Positions 8,731 through 18,156 of a stretch of 64,000 nt of DNA are shown piece after piece. The DNA comes from Companilactobacillus insicii. Lineage in GTDB: Bacteria; Bacillota; Bacilli; Lactobacillales; Lactobacillaceae. The notes under the pieces are model-generated. The model searched no databases. It had not been told where the DNA came from and saw nothing but the letters and a program-made list of their open reading frames with translations. The DNA is taken from contig NZ_RHNU01000006.1 in assembly GCF_003946015.1 (NCBI RefSeq), positions 1 through 64,000 on the forward strand. Reading direction: 5' to 3'. Position 1 is the stretch's first letter. Every line of letters begins with the position of its first letter. Made by a program: the position numbers and the translations under genes.

Positions 8731-9336
8731 ATGGTTTCGAAATCCATTCAAGTGCTCTTTATAAGGATATATACGATAATCAAATTGAATTTGATTTTTT
8801 GGGTCTTAGCGTTTGCTGGCGGAATAGTTGCGGGTGTTGGCCCCGGAATTTTAACAGTTAGTGAATTGTATTATACTCACGGATTTGATTACCGTGAGAT
8901 AACATTTAAGTCAGCGTGGTCTAGTTTCAAGGGCAATTTTAAAAAGGGCAATACGATTTTTTGGACTTTTGCAGCAAAGGAATTATTTTTGTCCTATAGC
9001 CTCTATATGTCAGTGCAACTGCAAGGACCGATTTTTATCATAAGTGATTTTGTGATTATTGCGATGCTGTTATTGTCGATTTGTTTGTTTTGGTACGTAA
9101 TGAACATTCAAAGTGGCTTTGAGATAGATTATCTTAATTCTTTAAAACTGGCATTCGCCCATTTCTTTTATAATTTTTTTGATAATGTGAAAGAAATTAT
9201 CGGCTTAATTGTCATAATCGGTGTAACTTATCGCTACAAAGGCTTGATTTTGTTTGCTAGCATTAGTGCCATGATCTTAATTACGCATGCGATTGGAAAG
9301 AACTGGATCAAACATGTAGATGAAGTTTATAAATGA
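8731..9336 (+). CDS. YesL-family membrane protein (DUF624)
   Basis: A 201-residue protein with about five hydrophobic segments. The N-terminal pattern (a long hydrophobic stretch with FAGGIVAGVGPGILTVSELY) is typical of the YesL/DUF624 family. Such proteins are encoded beside YesM/YesN two-component systems and sugar ABC importers, and their biochemical role is not established. The start follows AAGGGGAA. The stop overlaps the start of the histidine kinase gene (ATGA at 9333-9336), showing translational coupling. It opens a unit of YesL, kinase, regulator and ROK kinase. Confidence 0.75.
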   Translation: MVSKSIQVLFIRIYTIIKLNLIFWVLAFAGGIVAGVGPGILTVSELYYTHGFDYREITFKSAWSSFKGNFKKGNTIFWTFAAKELFLSYSLYMSVQLQGPIFIISDFVIIAMLLLSICLFWYVMNIQSGFEIDYLNSLKLAFAHFFYNFFDNVKEIIGLIVIIGVTYRYKGLILFASISAMILITHAIGKNWIKHVDEVYK

Positions 9337-11060
9337 TGAAAAAATTTGTTAAAAGGTTTTTTAAACACCAATATAACTTGCATCGAATAATGTATGTTTA
9401 TACTCGAATATTAATGGCAACGGTCACTGTTGTATCACTGATTCTTTTAGGAGTTGCTGTGTCCAATATTAAATTTCAGTCCAATCAATCGTTGTTAATT
9501 GGCTTGTATAATTCCGCGGATATTATGTCTGACCAGCAAGCAGAGGTTAACAAGTTTGCTAGAGATTTGTCTGATGATCCTAGTCGTGTTCGCAATTATC
9601 GTGATTTCTTCTCGTTGAATTCTGAAGATTATTTGAATAAGAGCCAAGATGATTTTTCTGGTCAAACCTTTTATTATCTACCGACTGTTATGTATGATTT
9701 CTTTGATCAAAATAGTAGCTTGAGGAAAGTAACACTTAATGAGAATAGTTCTAAGGATAGCATGGTTATTACGCCAGATAATATTGGTGGAGAGAGAATC
9801 AAAGCAAATAACGTTCGAGCTGAAGGATTGTACTATACAGCACCGCTAGTTGATAAAACATCTTTGACTAATTTTGGTTCTGTATTAGTTAATTTTTCAC
9901 CGCAAAGAATTACACAACGTTTTGATAGATTGAGTTTTAGCAAGGGATTGCAATTTTTAGTTTTGTCAGATACTGGCCAAATCCAATATGGATATAATCT
10001 TGATAATAGAATGAGATCTAGGAAATTGAAGAACGCTTGGATCGGTCAAAATTACCAATTTATTTCCAAGGATCTTAGGCAAAACTATTTTATTAAAGGC
10101 CTTAATATGACGGGGAATAGGTATATTTATACTTTGATTCCTAAGCGGGATGTTTATTTAAAAATGTTTATTTGGTCGTCAATGATTATAGTTCTGGCAA
10201 TAGCAATTGAGTTATTCCTCAAATGGAGCTTTCGTTGGGTGTTCAAATACTATAATCAAGAATTATTGTGGATGACTGATTCAATGACCGCTATATCTAA
10301 TGGTGAAATCGATGCTAGGTTACACGTTCCTAGGCAAGCTGGTGAGATTCGAACCTTAGCTGAAGGTATTAATACGATGCTGGATGCAATTGACAAGTAT
10401 GTTTTACAAATTTATCAATTAAAGTTAGCTCAAAAAGACGCTAATTTGAACGCTTTACAGTCACAAATAAACCCACATTTTTTGTATAACACATTAGAGT
10501 ACATTCGCATGTACGCTCTGAATGAGGGCAAAGATGAGCTGGCGGAAGTGGTCTTTAACTTTGGTAGTTTGATGCGTAATAACATTAGTCAAGAAACTAA
10601 TGTCCCACTGGAACAGGAATTTGATTTTGCTGAAAAGTATAGTTATTTATATCAAATGAGATATCCGGATCAAGTTTCATATCAGTATTCGATTACTAAT
10701 GAAGTGAGAAAAGTAGTGGTTCCCAAATTCATTATTCAACCGTTAGTGGAGAATTATTTTAAATACGGTTTGGATTTGACTAAGATTGACAATGCAATTC
10801 ATGTCTCTGCCTTTGAAGAAGGAGATAATTGTGTGATAAAAGTTGAAGACAATGGTAAAGGGATGTCTGAAAAAGAATTGGAACAATTGAAGACACATTT
10901 GGATTCAGATATTGATGCACTTATTAAAAATTCTAAATCTGTTGGGATAGCTAATATACAGGCACGTATGCAGCTCCGATTCAATGGAAATTTTGATTTA
11001 AATATTTATCGTAACAAGTATCACGGAATCACAATACAAATGTCGTTCAAATTGAGGTGA
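9333..11060 (+). CDS. YesM-type sensor histidine kinase
   Basis: A 575-residue membrane sensor. One membrane segment is at about 25-47 and a second at about 276-297, bounding an extracellular sensing domain of roughly 230 residues. A HAMP linker follows (about 300-352), then the His_kinase block LNALQSQINPHFLYNTLEYI with the phospho-accepting His near 381, then an ATPase domain with the N box (IIQPLVENYFKYG) and DNGKG. The kinase probably senses an extracellular glycan or a binding-protein complex. It overlaps the YesL stop by four bases, and the cognate regulator starts four bases after its end. In pneumococcus a YesMN-type system has been linked to N-glycan genes. Confidence 0.9.
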   Translation: MMKKFVKRFFKHQYNLHRIMYVYTRILMATVTVVSLILLGVAVSNIKFQSNQSLLIGLYNSADIMSDQQAEVNKFARDLSDDPSRVRNYRDFFSLNSEDYLNKSQDDFSGQTFYYLPTVMYDFFDQNSSLRKVTLNENSSKDSMVITPDNIGGERIKANNVRAEGLYYTAPLVDKTSLTNFGSVLVNFSPQRITQRFDRLSFSKGLQFLVLSDTGQIQYGYNLDNRMRSRKLKNAWIGQNYQFISKDLRQNYFIKGLNMTGNRYIYTLIPKRDVYLKMFIWSSMIIVLAIAIELFLKWSFRWVFKYYNQELLWMTDSMTAISNGEIDARLHVPRQAGEIRTLAEGINTMLDAIDKYVLQIYQLKLAQKDANLNALQSQINPHFLYNTLEYIRMYALNEGKDELAEVVFNFGSLMRNNISQETNVPLEQEFDFAEKYSYLYQMRYPDQVSYQYSITNEVRKVVVPKFIIQPLVENYFKYGLDLTKIDNAIHVSAFEEGDNCVIKVEDNGKGMSEKELEQLKTHLDSDIDALIKNSKSVGIANIQARMQLRFNGNFDLNIYRNKYHGITIQMSFKLR

Positions 11061-11064
11061 TCGT

Positions 11065-12549
11065 ATGTACTCAGTAATGCTAGTCGATGATGAGTATATG
11101 ATTTTGAAAGGTTTAGAGAGAATAATTGATTGGTCAGAATTCGGCTTTGAAGTCAGTGTAACTTGTAAGAGTACGGTCAAAGCGTTGGAATATTTGGAGA
11201 ATTCATCGATTGATTTAGTGGTTGCAGATGTGAACATGCCAACTATGACAGGACTTGAGATGATTGAAGCTGCTAAACAAAAAGACATTCCTTTTGAGTT
11301 CGTTATTTTATCAGGCTATCAAGATTTCGAATACGTTCAACGTGGTTTGCAGATGGGTGCAGTTGATTATTTGCTCAAACCAATTGATTCTAATAAGTTG
11401 AAGGATGTTTTGACTAGGATTAAATCCAAATTGGATGCTGACAGTATTTTAAAAAGTAAGTTGTCTAAAATTCAAAATATAACTATGCAGCAGTTATTAT
11501 TGAACAGGTTGAACGATTCGGAAAAGAGTGAGTTCCTGGATAATTATGGAATATCCAATGATATTATCGAATCCGGAATTACCGTTATCGCTTGTAATCG
11601 TCTGAATAATTTTGATAAGATATTAGAATTTTGTCATAAACAGAATCAGCCGTTGTTGTATACAGATGAGGATACATTATTTATCGCTTTTATTGGCAAT
11701 AATGGTAGTTTGATCAAATTTATGCGTTCATTGGAAAATCTGCAATATATTACCGGCGAGTCTTACATTACCGTTGGATCGAGGGTAAATGATTGGACCA
11801 GCTTAACTGAAAGCTTTGAGCAATCTAAGAAATTAGGATCACTTTATAAGTTTTATACGCGTAAAGATAATTTCTTGAGTAATCAAACCAGAATGGATTG
11901 GTTAAATCAGGCAACTGTACCGAAGTTTACATTGTCAGAGATTCGCAGTGCGCTTAATGAAAATGATTATGAATCATCAATTGAAATTTTGAGGAAGATT
12001 TTTTCAGAGTTTTCTAAGAATGCGATAAATCCTAGTTATGCTAGGCAGATGGCCTTTTTGATCTTCTTAGAAATTCATAAAAAAATGGACTTGTCAGATG
12101 ACGAATATCAGGACATAGTGGTCAGAATTAATAAAGCATCCAGCTGGAAAAAATTGGAAGATTTATTAGTGTCAATGATCGATGAATTGATAGATATTCG
12201 AGATAATAGTGAATTCCTGTCTTTGAATGTTCAAAAGACGATTGAAATAGTTAATCGTGAATACAAAGACGATATTAACTTATCGTTGATTTCTGAGCGA
12301 TTACAATTAAATACCAATTACTTAGGACAACTTTTTAAGAAAGAAATTGGTGAGAGCTTTGCTAGTTACCTCAATCATTACCGTATTAGCAAGGCAAAGG
12401 ATCTATTAGGCAATAGTCGCATGGGTATTGCAGATATTGCATTAGAAGTTGGTTACGTTAATACTGGATATTTCTTTAAGAATTTTAGGAAGATATCTGG
12501 TTTATCTCCAAAGGAATTCCGTCAAAAGATTCACGAAATGTCTAATTAA
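11065..12549 (+). CDS. YesN-type response regulator, AraC family
   Basis: A 494-residue cytoplasmic transcription factor. The receiver domain (1-120) has the acidic pocket VDDE, the phosphorylated Asp55 in ADVNMP and the late Lys in LLKPID. A long middle domain (about 130-385) has no motif I recognise. The C terminus (about 390-494) is an AraC-type pair of helix-turn-helix motifs, with ISERLQLNTNYLGQLFKKEIGESF and the second helix-turn-helix ending in FFKNFRKISGLSPKEFR. It should activate the glycan import and degradation genes when phosphorylated by the adjacent YesM-type kinase. Confidence 0.9.
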   Translation: MYSVMLVDDEYMILKGLERIIDWSEFGFEVSVTCKSTVKALEYLENSSIDLVVADVNMPTMTGLEMIEAAKQKDIPFEFVILSGYQDFEYVQRGLQMGAVDYLLKPIDSNKLKDVLTRIKSKLDADSILKSKLSKIQNITMQQLLLNRLNDSEKSEFLDNYGISNDIIESGITVIACNRLNNFDKILEFCHKQNQPLLYTDEDTLFIAFIGNNGSLIKFMRSLENLQYITGESYITVGSRVNDWTSLTESFEQSKKLGSLYKFYTRKDNFLSNQTRMDWLNQATVPKFTLSEIRSALNENDYESSIEILRKIFSEFSKNAINPSYARQMAFLIFLEIHKKMDLSDDEYQDIVVRINKASSWKKLEDLLVSMIDELIDIRDNSEFLSLNVQKTIEIVNREYKDDINLSLISERLQLNTNYLGQLFKKEIGESFASYLNHYRISKAKDLLGNSRMGIADIALEVGYVNTGYFFKNFRKISGLSPKEFRQKIHEMSN

Positions 12550-12565
12550 TAATGAGGATAGTTAA

Positions 12566-13462
12566 ATGAACAATTTGGGCTTGATCGATATTGGTGGTAC
12601 ATCCATCAAATTTGCCATTTGGCGAAACAACGAATTAGAGAAACTACCAGCGGTAAGTACACCGGATAATCTGGAAGAATTTTATCAGATTCTTACCAAT
12701 ATGGTTAATAAAATGAAGAGAGAAACTGGAATAGTTGGTGTAGGCATCAGTTCACCTGGAGCTGTTAATAAGGCTACAGGCGTCGTTGAGGGGACATCAG
12801 CAGTAACGTATTTACATGATTTTGATATTCTTAGTTCTTTAACTAAGAGGTTTGGTCTTCCAGTGAGTATGGAGAATGATGCTAACTGTGCTGCTTTAGC
12901 AGAATTGGAAGCAGGGGCAGGTAAGCATGCTGATAGTCTGATATTTTTGATTTTAGGAACTGGTGTTGGTGGATCAGTAATCGTTAATCACCAGATTTGG
13001 CATGGTGCACACCTTTTCGGCGGTGAGTTTGGATTTATGTTGGTAGAAGACTATAAGACTTTGAGTAAATTAGGAACGGCTGTTAATGCTGCGTCTAGAT
13101 ATAACGCTTCTCATGGCACAAGTTATTCAGGAAAAGAGATATTTGAGCTTGCTAAGTCTGGGAATATTGATGCAGAACAAGAAGTAAGAACTATGTATCA
13201 AGCGTTAGCTAGAGGAATTTTTAACTTACAGTATAGTTTTGATCCAGAATTAGTAGTAATTGGGGGAGCAGTGTCGAATAATCCAGATTTGATACCAGCG
13301 ATTGAAGAAGAGATAGAGAATATTAGAGATGAAATTACAATAGCGTCTATCAAACCTAAGTTAGTTACCTGTAAATTTACGGATGGAGCTAATCTACGTG
13401 GTGCGGCTGTTGATTTTTATCAAACATTTAATACAAAACAGAGCGTGGAAAAACACGTTTAA
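12566..13462 (+). CDS. ROK-family sugar kinase without zinc motif
   Basis: A 298-residue kinase-fold protein. The N-terminal phosphate-1 loop LIDIGGTSIKFAIW and the glycine-rich ILGTGVGGSV segment mark the ROK family, and END (VSMENDANCAALAE) gives the catalytic Asp. The CxCGxxGCxE zinc cluster typical of ROK glucokinases is absent: after HLFGGEFGFMLVEDYK no cysteines follow. With no DNA-binding domain it should be an enzyme. Mannose or N-acetylhexosamine released from glycans is the likely substrate by context. The final codons and stop lie inside the left end of the palindromic repeat, so the C-terminal residues are repeat-derived. Confidence 0.8.
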   Translation: MNNLGLIDIGGTSIKFAIWRNNELEKLPAVSTPDNLEEFYQILTNMVNKMKRETGIVGVGISSPGAVNKATGVVEGTSAVTYLHDFDILSSLTKRFGLPVSMENDANCAALAELEAGAGKHADSLIFLILGTGVGGSVIVNHQIWHGAHLFGGEFGFMLVEDYKTLSKLGTAVNAASRYNASHGTSYSGKEIFELAKSGNIDAEQEVRTMYQALARGIFNLQYSFDPELVVIGGAVSNNPDLIPAIEEEIENIRDEITIASIKPKLVTCKFTDGANLRGAAVDFYQTFNTKQSVEKHV

Positions 13463-13602
13463 CTTCTGAGTATAACCTAGAATACCCCCGTATTTACGTA
13501 AGTAAATGCGGGGGTATTCGTAGTTAAACGGAAGAAGTTGTGTTTTACCGCGCGTTTACGCTGCAAATTTAATGAATTTTATAGTTATGTTACAACCTCT
13601 TT
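13441..13602. repeat. Long palindromic repeat, full copy B
   Basis: Aligns along its length with 27077-27244 despite many substitutions: GTGG near the start, a central hairpin, a TTAARCGGAARAAG-like block and CGTTTAYGCTGCA toward the end. The core stem (13480-13497 with 13502-13519) is 18 base pairs with one G-T pair and loop GTAA. The outer arms continue the complementarity imperfectly. It fills the whole space between the convergent ROK and GH92 genes and may serve as their bidirectional terminator, although it lacks a T run. Confidence 0.65.
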
Positions 13603-13607
13603 GTGCA

Positions 13608-15704
13608 TTAATTTGGTAGAAGTATAGCGCGACTAATAATTGTTCCACCAGCAATTATTTGTTCGTGAGTAAGATAGTTTTTAGAAACTTTTTCACCGTT
13701 GACAGATTCTAATTGATTAAATTGATTTTGTGGAAGGTTGTCCTTAACCACAATAGTTGTTTTTAAATCATGAGGTAATTTAATGGTTATTTGATCAAAT
13801 TGAGGTTTTCCCAGTATATATTGGTTACTTCCAGGACAAACAGGATAAAAACCTAATGAAGAGAAGATGTACCATGCAGACATTGAGCCATTGTCCTCGT
13901 CTCCAGGATAGCCATTGATACCATCATTGAACTTGTTCATCAATTGATTGACCAATATAGGAGTATATTCAGGCTTGTCAGTGTACATGAACAAGTATGG
14001 TATGTGGAAGCTAGGTTGGTTGGACAATGCCAATTGACCAAAATTTAGTTGGGCCATTTCAGTCATTTCGTGAATTTCCATCCCATATCCACCTACATGA
14101 AATAGTGGTTTTTGATTACATAACTTTATTAATGTATTTCTGAAACCATACTTTTCAGAGTATAGATTTTTCAGCCCATCAATGTCATGAAAAACGGAAA
14201 AACTATTTTGCCAGGCACTACCTTCCGTGTAATCTGTTCCCCAGCTGAGTGCATCAAACGGTTCTTTAAATTTGCCATTTGATAGTTTTGCCCGCATTAA
14301 TCCAGTATTTTTATCAAATAAGTTTTTATAATTTTGTGATGATTTAAAATATTTTTGATAAATATCCCTTTCGTTTAGAATTTTCGCAACTTGACTGATA
14401 CAGAAGTCACTATAAGCGTAATCGAGCGTATTGTTCACACTTTCAGAATACTTATCTGCCGGTAAATATCCATAACGGTCATAGTCATTTGTACCTTGTC
14501 TACCGAATTTATCATTTTTTGTCTGTTTAGTAGAACTGTCAATCATTGCTTTTAGGAATAATTTTAGTTTATTTCTTTCAATCAATCCCTTTGTGGCAGC
14601 GTCAGCAATCACAGCGTCTATTAGTGTACCCGGCATCATGCCTCGTTCGTCTGGAGCAAGCCATTTTGGCAAAAAGCCACTCTCTAGGTAACTATTGTAA
14701 AAACCATCTAGCATTTGCTTCATTTCGTTAGGGATAAGTATTGAAAACAAAGGATAAATAGTTTTACTAGTATCCCAGAATCCATTATTCATATATAAAT
14801 AACCGGTTTTAACATCATTATTGTAAATATCATAATGAATAGGTTCGTCGTTATGGTCCAGTTCATAGCACTTTTGAGGGAATAAGAATACTCGATATAA
14901 ATTATGATAAAAAGTAGAAATTTTTTTACTATTTTTATCGCTAATATCTACTAAATCGAAGAAACGCTGCCATTCTAATTTGGCAATGTTTTTTGAGACT
15001 GTTAGATCGGAATTTATTCGAGAAAGATTTAATATCACTTGTTCAGCACTTATGAATGAAGCTGCCAGTCTAACGTTCAGTTCGCCAATATTACCGAATT
15101 TGATCAGTACAGTTTTACCGTTATTGTTATCTATATGCTTTGTTTCTAAGATATTTGATGAAAATTCGAAGCAAACATATTCAATAAAATGCTTGCTAAA
15201 GTCTGAATGGTAATTTTGAACCCGCAGTGTGATGCGATTGTTTGTTACTTCGAGATTACTATCGCCAGGAATTTTGATCAGTAAACTATTATTCATGTTT
15301 TCGTAACGATAGTTAACGGTGGCACCATATGTGTGAGGCACTAATTCCGATGTGACGTTATAACGCTGGTCAAATATTTTTAAATAATTAGGTTGGAAGA
15401 TTGCTTCATCAGGATTATAAGACCCACTAATATAATTCAAATCCTCAATGTCATTTAATCCACTTGTAGCGATGAAGCTAAGTTGTTGAAAGTCACCAAT
15501 CCAGGGACTAGGTTGGTGAGTCAATCTAATGCCGCAGTAGTTGTGATCGATTGGAGAAAAGAACCAAGAAGTATCTTCATCGGTTGTTTGTGCACAAAAA
15601 TAATTCATCCCAAAGGGAACTCCTGTGTAAGGTAAAGTATTCCCATGTGAGAAATTTGAATTATTGTTAGTACCGTGTCGGGTGTCGATATTTTCGATGT
15701 TCAT
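13608..15704 (-). CDS. GH92 alpha-mannosidase, cytoplasmic
   Basis: A 698-residue enzyme without signal peptide. GH92 features are visible: an N-terminal beta-domain with NTLPYTGVPFGMNYF, then a helical barrel with the calcium/acid region GGYGMEIHEMTEMA and the late motif YPGDEDNGSMSAWYIFSSLGFYPVCPG. GH92 enzymes are calcium-dependent exo-alpha-mannosidases that invert the anomeric centre, mostly acting on alpha-1,2 bonds of high-mannose glycans. It lies 11 bases after the GntR-LacI regulator gene, same strand, with AAGGAG at its start. The pneumococcal homologue of similar length is encoded beside GH38 and GH125 genes as here. It runs convergent to the ROK gene. Confidence 0.88.
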   Translation of the reverse strand: MNIENIDTRHGTNNNSNFSHGNTLPYTGVPFGMNYFCAQTTDEDTSWFFSPIDHNYCGIRLTHQPSPWIGDFQQLSFIATSGLNDIEDLNYISGSYNPDEAIFQPNYLKIFDQRYNVTSELVPHTYGATVNYRYENMNNSLLIKIPGDSNLEVTNNRITLRVQNYHSDFSKHFIEYVCFEFSSNILETKHIDNNNGKTVLIKFGNIGELNVRLAASFISAEQVILNLSRINSDLTVSKNIAKLEWQRFFDLVDISDKNSKKISTFYHNLYRVFLFPQKCYELDHNDEPIHYDIYNNDVKTGYLYMNNGFWDTSKTIYPLFSILIPNEMKQMLDGFYNSYLESGFLPKWLAPDERGMMPGTLIDAVIADAATKGLIERNKLKLFLKAMIDSSTKQTKNDKFGRQGTNDYDRYGYLPADKYSESVNNTLDYAYSDFCISQVAKILNERDIYQKYFKSSQNYKNLFDKNTGLMRAKLSNGKFKEPFDALSWGTDYTEGSAWQNSFSVFHDIDGLKNLYSEKYGFRNTLIKLCNQKPLFHVGGYGMEIHEMTEMAQLNFGQLALSNQPSFHIPYLFMYTDKPEYTPILVNQLMNKFNDGINGYPGDEDNGSMSAWYIFSSLGFYPVCPGSNQYILGKPQFDQITIKLPHDLKTTIVVKDNLPQNQFNQLESVNGEKVSKNYLTHEQIIAGGTIISRAILLPN

Positions 15705-15715
15705 TTCAGAACTCC

Positions 15716-16750
15716 TTATTTTGTAGATTGTCGACTTATTAATTTAACAGGAATAGTTATTGTGTCGGGTACAACAAAGTCAGGATCAGCAATCTCGTTT
15801 AACAATATTTCAGTTGCTTTTTGACCTATTAAATTGAAGTCTTGATTTATTGTAGTCAGACTAGGATAGCTAAGTGATGCCGCTTGGATATTATCGAATC
15901 CTACTATTGATATTCTTTCGGGAATTTCGATTTTTTGTTCGTGAAGATAATTGATAATGTTAATTGCGACAACGTCATTTTCAGCAACTATCCCGTTGAT
16001 TTTGCCTTGTACGATATTGTCAGAAATAAGTTTAAGATCACTTTTTTTGTTCAATGTAATTAGTGGAATATCAGTATGAATATTTTGCTTTTTTAGTGTA
16101 TTTAAAAATCCTAAATAGCGAGAGCGAACAGATATTTCTGATAGTGATGAGTTAGCAATGAAACAAGGTTTCGTACTACCTTTTGTGACAGCCTCAGTAG
16201 CTAATTGTCCACCGGTTAGATTATCTGGCATTACGCATGGCAATGGGAAATTTAGAATTTTTTTATCTAATAAAACGACTGGTATTTGTTTCAAATATAG
16301 TGAGCTTAAAATACTAATATCTTCGCTAACATGATTGACGTAGTAAAGAATACCAGCCACGTTTGTTAAGTTTTCGGGGTAGTATTTTTTGAATTCTTGA
16401 TTACTAATAGTTTTCAAATGATATTCATTTGTATTATTTATCGCTGCGAGCACACCGCTCATATAGTCACCAAATTCGTAATTATTAGAAAATGGAATGA
16501 CTAGTAGTATTTCTTTGACATGAATATCTTCAGAAACAGAGTTTTGGATGACAATTGTTCCTTTACCTTGTTTACGGGCAACTAACTTATCTTGTTCCAA
16601 TTCGTTTAGAGCACGTTTAGTTGTTATACGACTAACTTCATATTTACTGGCTAATGATAATTCACTAGGAAGTGTCGATCCTATAGGATATTTTTGAGAA
16701 AGAATATCTTTTTTTAGAGATTGGTATATCATTTTATACTTAGGTTGCAT
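15716..16750 (-). CDS. GntR-LacI hybrid transcriptional repressor
   Basis: A 344-residue regulator. Residues 1-70 are a GntR-type winged helix (GSTLPSELSLASKYEVSRITTKRALNELEQDKLVARKQGKGTIV). Residues from about 75 onward are a LacI/periplasmic-binding-like sensor domain (ISIVGFDNIQAASLSYPSLTTINQDF is the typical LacI-family late motif). This layout matches AraR-type repressors that release DNA on binding a sugar. It is the first gene of a leftward unit with GH92 and is divergent from GH125/GH38, so it likely controls both from the 16751-16871 region. The effector may be mannose, a mannobiose or a phosphorylated form, which is inference. Confidence 0.85.
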   Translation of the reverse strand: MQPKYKMIYQSLKKDILSQKYPIGSTLPSELSLASKYEVSRITTKRALNELEQDKLVARKQGKGTIVIQNSVSEDIHVKEILLVIPFSNNYEFGDYMSGVLAAINNTNEYHLKTISNQEFKKYYPENLTNVAGILYYVNHVSEDISILSSLYLKQIPVVLLDKKILNFPLPCVMPDNLTGGQLATEAVTKGSTKPCFIANSSLSEISVRSRYLGFLNTLKKQNIHTDIPLITLNKKSDLKLISDNIVQGKINGIVAENDVVAINIINYLHEQKIEIPERISIVGFDNIQAASLSYPSLTTINQDFNLIGQKATEILLNEIADPDFVVPDTITIPVKLISRQSTK

Positions 16751-16811
16751 GGCTATCCGTCCTTTACTTTACTGAATATAACATAAAATAATTAAAAAAC
16801 AACTAGTAATT

Positions 16812-16826
16812 TGTTACCGCTTGCAT
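16812..16826 (-). promoter_or_regulatory. cre site in the mannosidase divergent promoter
   Basis: On the minus strand ATGCAAGCGGTAACA matches the cre consensus WTGNAARCGNWWWCA at every position. It overlaps a possible -35 (TTGCAT, 16821) with -10 TATGAT at 16843-16848 for the GH125 gene. CcpA control of the mannosidase genes is inferred. Confidence 0.75.
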
Positions 16827-16871
16827 TATACTTTCACTTGAATATGATATATCAACTTATGGAGGAGAATA

Positions 16872-18149
16872 ATGAAATTAACACAACCAATTAAGGATTT
16901 TATGGAAGAGGTATCATCGAAAGCCTCTAAGACACCGGATTGGTCCAAAGTTTTTGAGGTTACTTACACTAATACTTGGGAAACGGCTATAAAAGAAATG
17001 CCTGAAAACGGTACTTTTGTTCTAACTGGTGATATTCCTGCTATGTGGCAACGTGATTCCACTTGTCAGGTACGACCTTACTTAGTTATGGCGCAACAAA
17101 TCCCTGAAGTATCTAACTTGATATATGAAGTAGTGAAGAGACAATTTTTTAATATGAATTTAGATCCATACGCAAATGCCTTTAATGCTGAGGCCAATGG
17201 TGCCGGTCATCAAAGAGATTTGACTGAGATGACACCTTGGATTTGGGAACGCAAATTTGAAATAGATTCATTGTGCTTTCCAGTTCAGTTGTCATATCTA
17301 TTGTATAAGAATACCGGAAGAAAAGATCAATTTGATGGACAATTTGTCAGTGGAATAAAAAAAATGTTAAAAGTTTTTGAGACAGAGCAGCATCATAATT
17401 CCTCTGATTACCGTTTTGAAAGAACCTATGATCGTCCAGAAGATACTTTGGTAAATGACGGGAAAGGTAGTGATGTTGGATATACGGGAATGATCTGGTC
17501 AGCATTTAGACCGAGTGATGACGCCTGTGTATATGGATATTTAGTTCCAGCGAATATGTTTGCGGTGTTAGTGCTTGATTATATTCAAGAAATATTTACT
17601 GAGATCATACCAAATGAAGAAATTTGTAATAAAGCAGCGAATATTCAACGAGAAGTAAGAGCTGGTATTGAAGCATTCGGAACGACGATTAATGCTGCTG
17701 GTGAAAAAATTTATTCATATGAGACAGATGGTTTGGGACATCATCTTATTATGGACGATGGTAATGTTCCAAATCTTCTAAGTGCTCCGTATTTGCATTA
17801 TGTATCAATGGATGACCCCACGTATATAAATACACGGAAGACAATTCTTAGTTCAGAGAATCCTTATTTTTATGCTGGTAAATATGGACAAGGGTTAGGT
17901 AGTCCGCATACTCCAGCTAATTATATTTGGCATATTGCAATGTCTGTTCAAGGGTTAACCCAATCTAGTCAAGAAGAAAAGGCTAGGTTATTACAGAATA
18001 TGGTCGATACAACTGCCGGAACTGATATGATGCACGAAGGCTTCGATGTGGATGATCCAAATAATTATACTCGTGAGTGGTTCTCATGGGCGAATATGAT
18101 GTATTGCGAACTATTCCTCAACTATTACGGATATGAAATTAAGGAGTAA
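16872..18149 (+). CDS. GH125 exo-alpha-1,6-mannosidase
   Basis: A 425-residue cytoplasmic enzyme. The N-terminal block FVLTGDIPAMWQRDSTCQVRPYL and the C-terminal block MMHEGFDVDDPNNYTREWFSWANMMY are the conserved GH125 signatures, the latter carrying the acidic catalytic residues. Length is normal for the family. GH125 enzymes remove non-reducing alpha-1,6-linked mannose with inversion, a step in taking apart the N-glycan core. The start follows GGAGGAG. It is followed eight bases later by the GH38 gene in one unit, and is divergent from the GntR-LacI repressor gene. Confidence 0.9.
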   Translation: MKLTQPIKDFMEEVSSKASKTPDWSKVFEVTYTNTWETAIKEMPENGTFVLTGDIPAMWQRDSTCQVRPYLVMAQQIPEVSNLIYEVVKRQFFNMNLDPYANAFNAEANGAGHQRDLTEMTPWIWERKFEIDSLCFPVQLSYLLYKNTGRKDQFDGQFVSGIKKMLKVFETEQHHNSSDYRFERTYDRPEDTLVNDGKGSDVGYTGMIWSAFRPSDDACVYGYLVPANMFAVLVLDYIQEIFTEIIPNEEICNKAANIQREVRAGIEAFGTTINAAGEKIYSYETDGLGHHLIMDDGNVPNLLSAPYLHYVSMDDPTYINTRKTILSSENPYFYAGKYGQGLGSPHTPANYIWHIAMSVQGLTQSSQEEKARLLQNMVDTTAGTDMMHEGFDVDDPNNYTREWFSWANMMYCELFLNYYGYEIKE

Positions 18150-18156
18150 TTTTAAA

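Noticed and set aside
13480-13519. Simple Rho-independent terminator after ROK
   Set aside because: The stem is strong but no T run follows on either strand, and it is the core of a larger repeat. It is recorded as the repeat instead.
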